A DNA stretch of 6,784 nt from an uncultured Prevotella sp. (lineage in GTDB: Bacteria > Bacteroidota > Bacteroidia > Bacteroidales > Bacteroidaceae), in contig CAAGIW010000067.1 in assembly GCA_900770025.1 (NCBI GenBank), positions 1-6,784 of the forward strand, written 5' to 3'. This document shows, in pieces, positions 5,982-6,784 of this stretch. The notes beneath the pieces are model-generated. The model was not told the DNA's origin and did no database searches. It worked only from the letters and a program-made list of their open reading frames with translations. Position numbers and translations under genes: made by a program. How positions within the stretch are numbered: position 1 is the stretch's first letter; every line of letters starts with the position of its first letter.

Positions 5982-6121
5982 TTACGAGTGTTGAGTTACG
6001 AATTTTGAATTATTTGATGCAATTCTGTGAGGGCTTGCTCAAATAATTCAAAATTCGTAACTCGTAACTCCAAATTCGTAACTCCAAATTTGTAACTCAA
6101 CATTCGTAATTCGTAATTAAA
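5980..6121. repeat. Convergent heptanucleotide repeat array, ackA-lpxH gap
   Basis: This has the same organisation as the array before ackA. The left arm is AATTACG AGTGTTG AGTTACG AATTTTG AATTATT (5980-6014), whose first two bases belong to the ackA stop codon. The right arm, from 6045 to 6121, holds eleven heptads in perfect register (AATTCAA AATTCGT AACTCGT AACTCCA AATTCGT and so on). It ends 3 bp before the lpxH ATG. The A-rich tail AATTAAAAAC doubles as the likely ribosome landing sequence for lpxH. No TAnnTTTG box is seen inside, so lpxH may depend on read-through from ackA or on a promoter of another type. Confidence 0.85.
5993..6063 (+). repeat. 25-bp perfect hairpin after ackA
   Basis: Bases 5993-6017 are exactly complementary to 6039-6063, giving a 25-bp perfect stem. 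GCAA (6019-6022) can also pair with TTGC (6035-6038) past a single bulged T at 6018, leaving a loop of about 12 nt. The stem is AT-rich and is not followed by a T-tract, so it is not a standard intrinsic terminator. It begins 12 nt after the ackA stop and could protect the ackA 3' end or attenuate read-through into lpxH; either role is inference. Confidence 0.8.
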
Positions 6122-6124
6122 AAC

Positions 6125-6764
6125 ATGAAACCCATATATTTCCTTTCCGATGCCCATCTCGGTTCTTGGGCGATAGAGCACAGCAGGATGCACGAAAGAA
6201 GACTGGTGCGCTTCTTAGACGACATCAAACACAAGGCAGCAGCAGTCTATCTGCTGGGCGACATGTTTGATTTCTGGTACGAATATAAATATGTGGTGCC
6301 CAAAGGCTACACCCGATTCTTGGGCAAACTGTCGGAACTGACCGACTTGGGCGTGGAGGTGCACTACTTCATAGGCAACCACGACATCTGGGCATACGAC
6401 TACTTGGAAAAGGAATGTGGAGTGATACTGCACCGCCAACCGCTCACCACGGAACTCTATGGCAAGGTGTTTATGATGGACCACGGCGACGGACTGGGCG
6501 ACCCCGACAAAAAGTTCAAACTGCTGCGCAGGGTGTTCCGCAACAAAGTGTGTCAGGTGCTTTTCTCCTCGCTGCATCCCCGTTGGGCCATGTGGTTCGG
6601 AATGACATGGGCCAAGCACAGCCGCATGAAGCGCAAGAACAACGAAGAGCCTCCCTATATGGGGGAAAACAAGGAGCATTTAGTGCTCTTCACCAAGAAA
6701 TACATGACCACCCACCCCGACGTGGATTACTTTATCTATGGGCACCGCCACATAGAACTCGACC
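6125..6764 (+). CDS. lpxH: UDP-2,3-diacylglucosamine hydrolase LpxH, 3' end missing
   Basis: LpxH cleaves the pyrophosphate of UDP-2,3-diacylglucosamine to give lipid X plus UMP, a peripheral inner-membrane step of lipid A synthesis. About 213 genuine residues are present. They carry the calcineurin-like metallophosphoesterase motifs in order: SDAHLG (8-13, D9 and H11), GDMFDFW (45-51, D46 and D49), GNHD (84-87), HGDGLGD (120-126) and GHRHIELD (206-213). The order and spacing fit LpxH or LpxH2-type enzymes. Family members are usually around 240-260 residues, so roughly 30-45 C-terminal residues are missing. The frame stays open to the window end, but from 6765 the bases match sequencing adapter, so the last seven codons (QIGRAHV) should not be translated. 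The gene starts after an A-rich leader directly behind the repeat array. Confidence 0.93.
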
Positions 6765-6784
6765 AGATCGGAAGAGCACACGTC
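6765..6784 (+). other. Illumina TruSeq adapter remnant (artefact)
   Basis: AGATCGGAAGAGCACACGTC is identical to the first 20 bases of the TruSeq read-1 adapter. It sits flush at the window end, precisely where real lpxH sequence should continue after GHRHIELD. Its translation in the lpxH frame ends in IGRAHV, a peptide seen in adapter-contaminated gene predictions. These bases are not genomic. Confidence 0.97.

Noticed and set aside
5993..6063. Rho-independent terminator of ackA
   Set aside because: The stem is long and AT-rich, and it is followed by more repeat without a T-run on either strand.
5996..6193. 65-codon minus-strand frame with repeating NLELRVTNFELF-like sequence
   Set aside because: It is translated repeat DNA: its periodic peptide comes from the heptad array. 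Such ELRVTN-type small proteins are known misannotations, and it also overlaps the lpxH start.
6744..6784. Variant C-terminus of LpxH ending in QIGRAHV
   Set aside because: From the second base of the Q codon (6765) this tail is encoded by bases identical to the TruSeq adapter, so it is an artefact.

Overview
The window reads as the end of a short-read contig from a member of the Bacteroidota, most likely order Bacteroidales and probably a Prevotella-like genus. The evidence for this is TAnnTTTG-type promoter boxes in front of tRNA-Pro, murF and folP, A-rich leaders in place of Shine-Dalgarno sites, a folP-cdaA gene pair of the kind I recall from Bacteroidales, and 7-bp-periodic intergenic repeats. 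Genus is inference from style only. All genes are core housekeeping genes. I see no phage, transposase, CRISPR array, toxin-antitoxin pair or defence locus.

Layout. Bases 1-157 hold no gene but contain two imperfect or perfect palindromic structures. A tRNA-Pro(CGG) gene lies on the minus strand (195-270), with a well-formed promoter upstream and an intrinsic terminator downstream. murF (390-1688, minus) makes the UDP-MurNAc-pentapeptide precursor of peptidoglycan. A 142-bp divergent promoter region separates it from folP (1831-2721, plus; dihydropteroate synthase), which is followed 3 bp later by cdaA (2725-3507; membrane diadenylate cyclase). Then come pta (3602-4609) and ackA (4788-5981), which together convert acetyl-CoA to acetate plus ATP. 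The last gene is lpxH (6125 onward; UDP-2,3-diacylglucosamine hydrolase of lipid A synthesis), which is cut off by the window end.

The genes touch several linked processes: cell-wall precursor synthesis (murF), folate synthesis (folP), c-di-AMP signalling (cdaA), overflow acetate metabolism with ATP gain (pta-ackA), and outer-membrane lipid A synthesis (lpxH).

Two things stand out. First, the final 20 bases (6765-6784) are identical to the start of the Illumina TruSeq adapter. The contig therefore ends in uncut adapter, and the last seven codons of the apparent lpxH reading frame are artefact. Second, the gaps on both sides of ackA are filled by degenerate heptanucleotide repeats arranged as convergent arrays. 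They can fold into long hairpins (one perfect 25-bp stem after ackA) and run up to, or into, the flanking start and stop codons. This is the most interesting biological feature in the window, but it looks like a repeat family rather than a new system.
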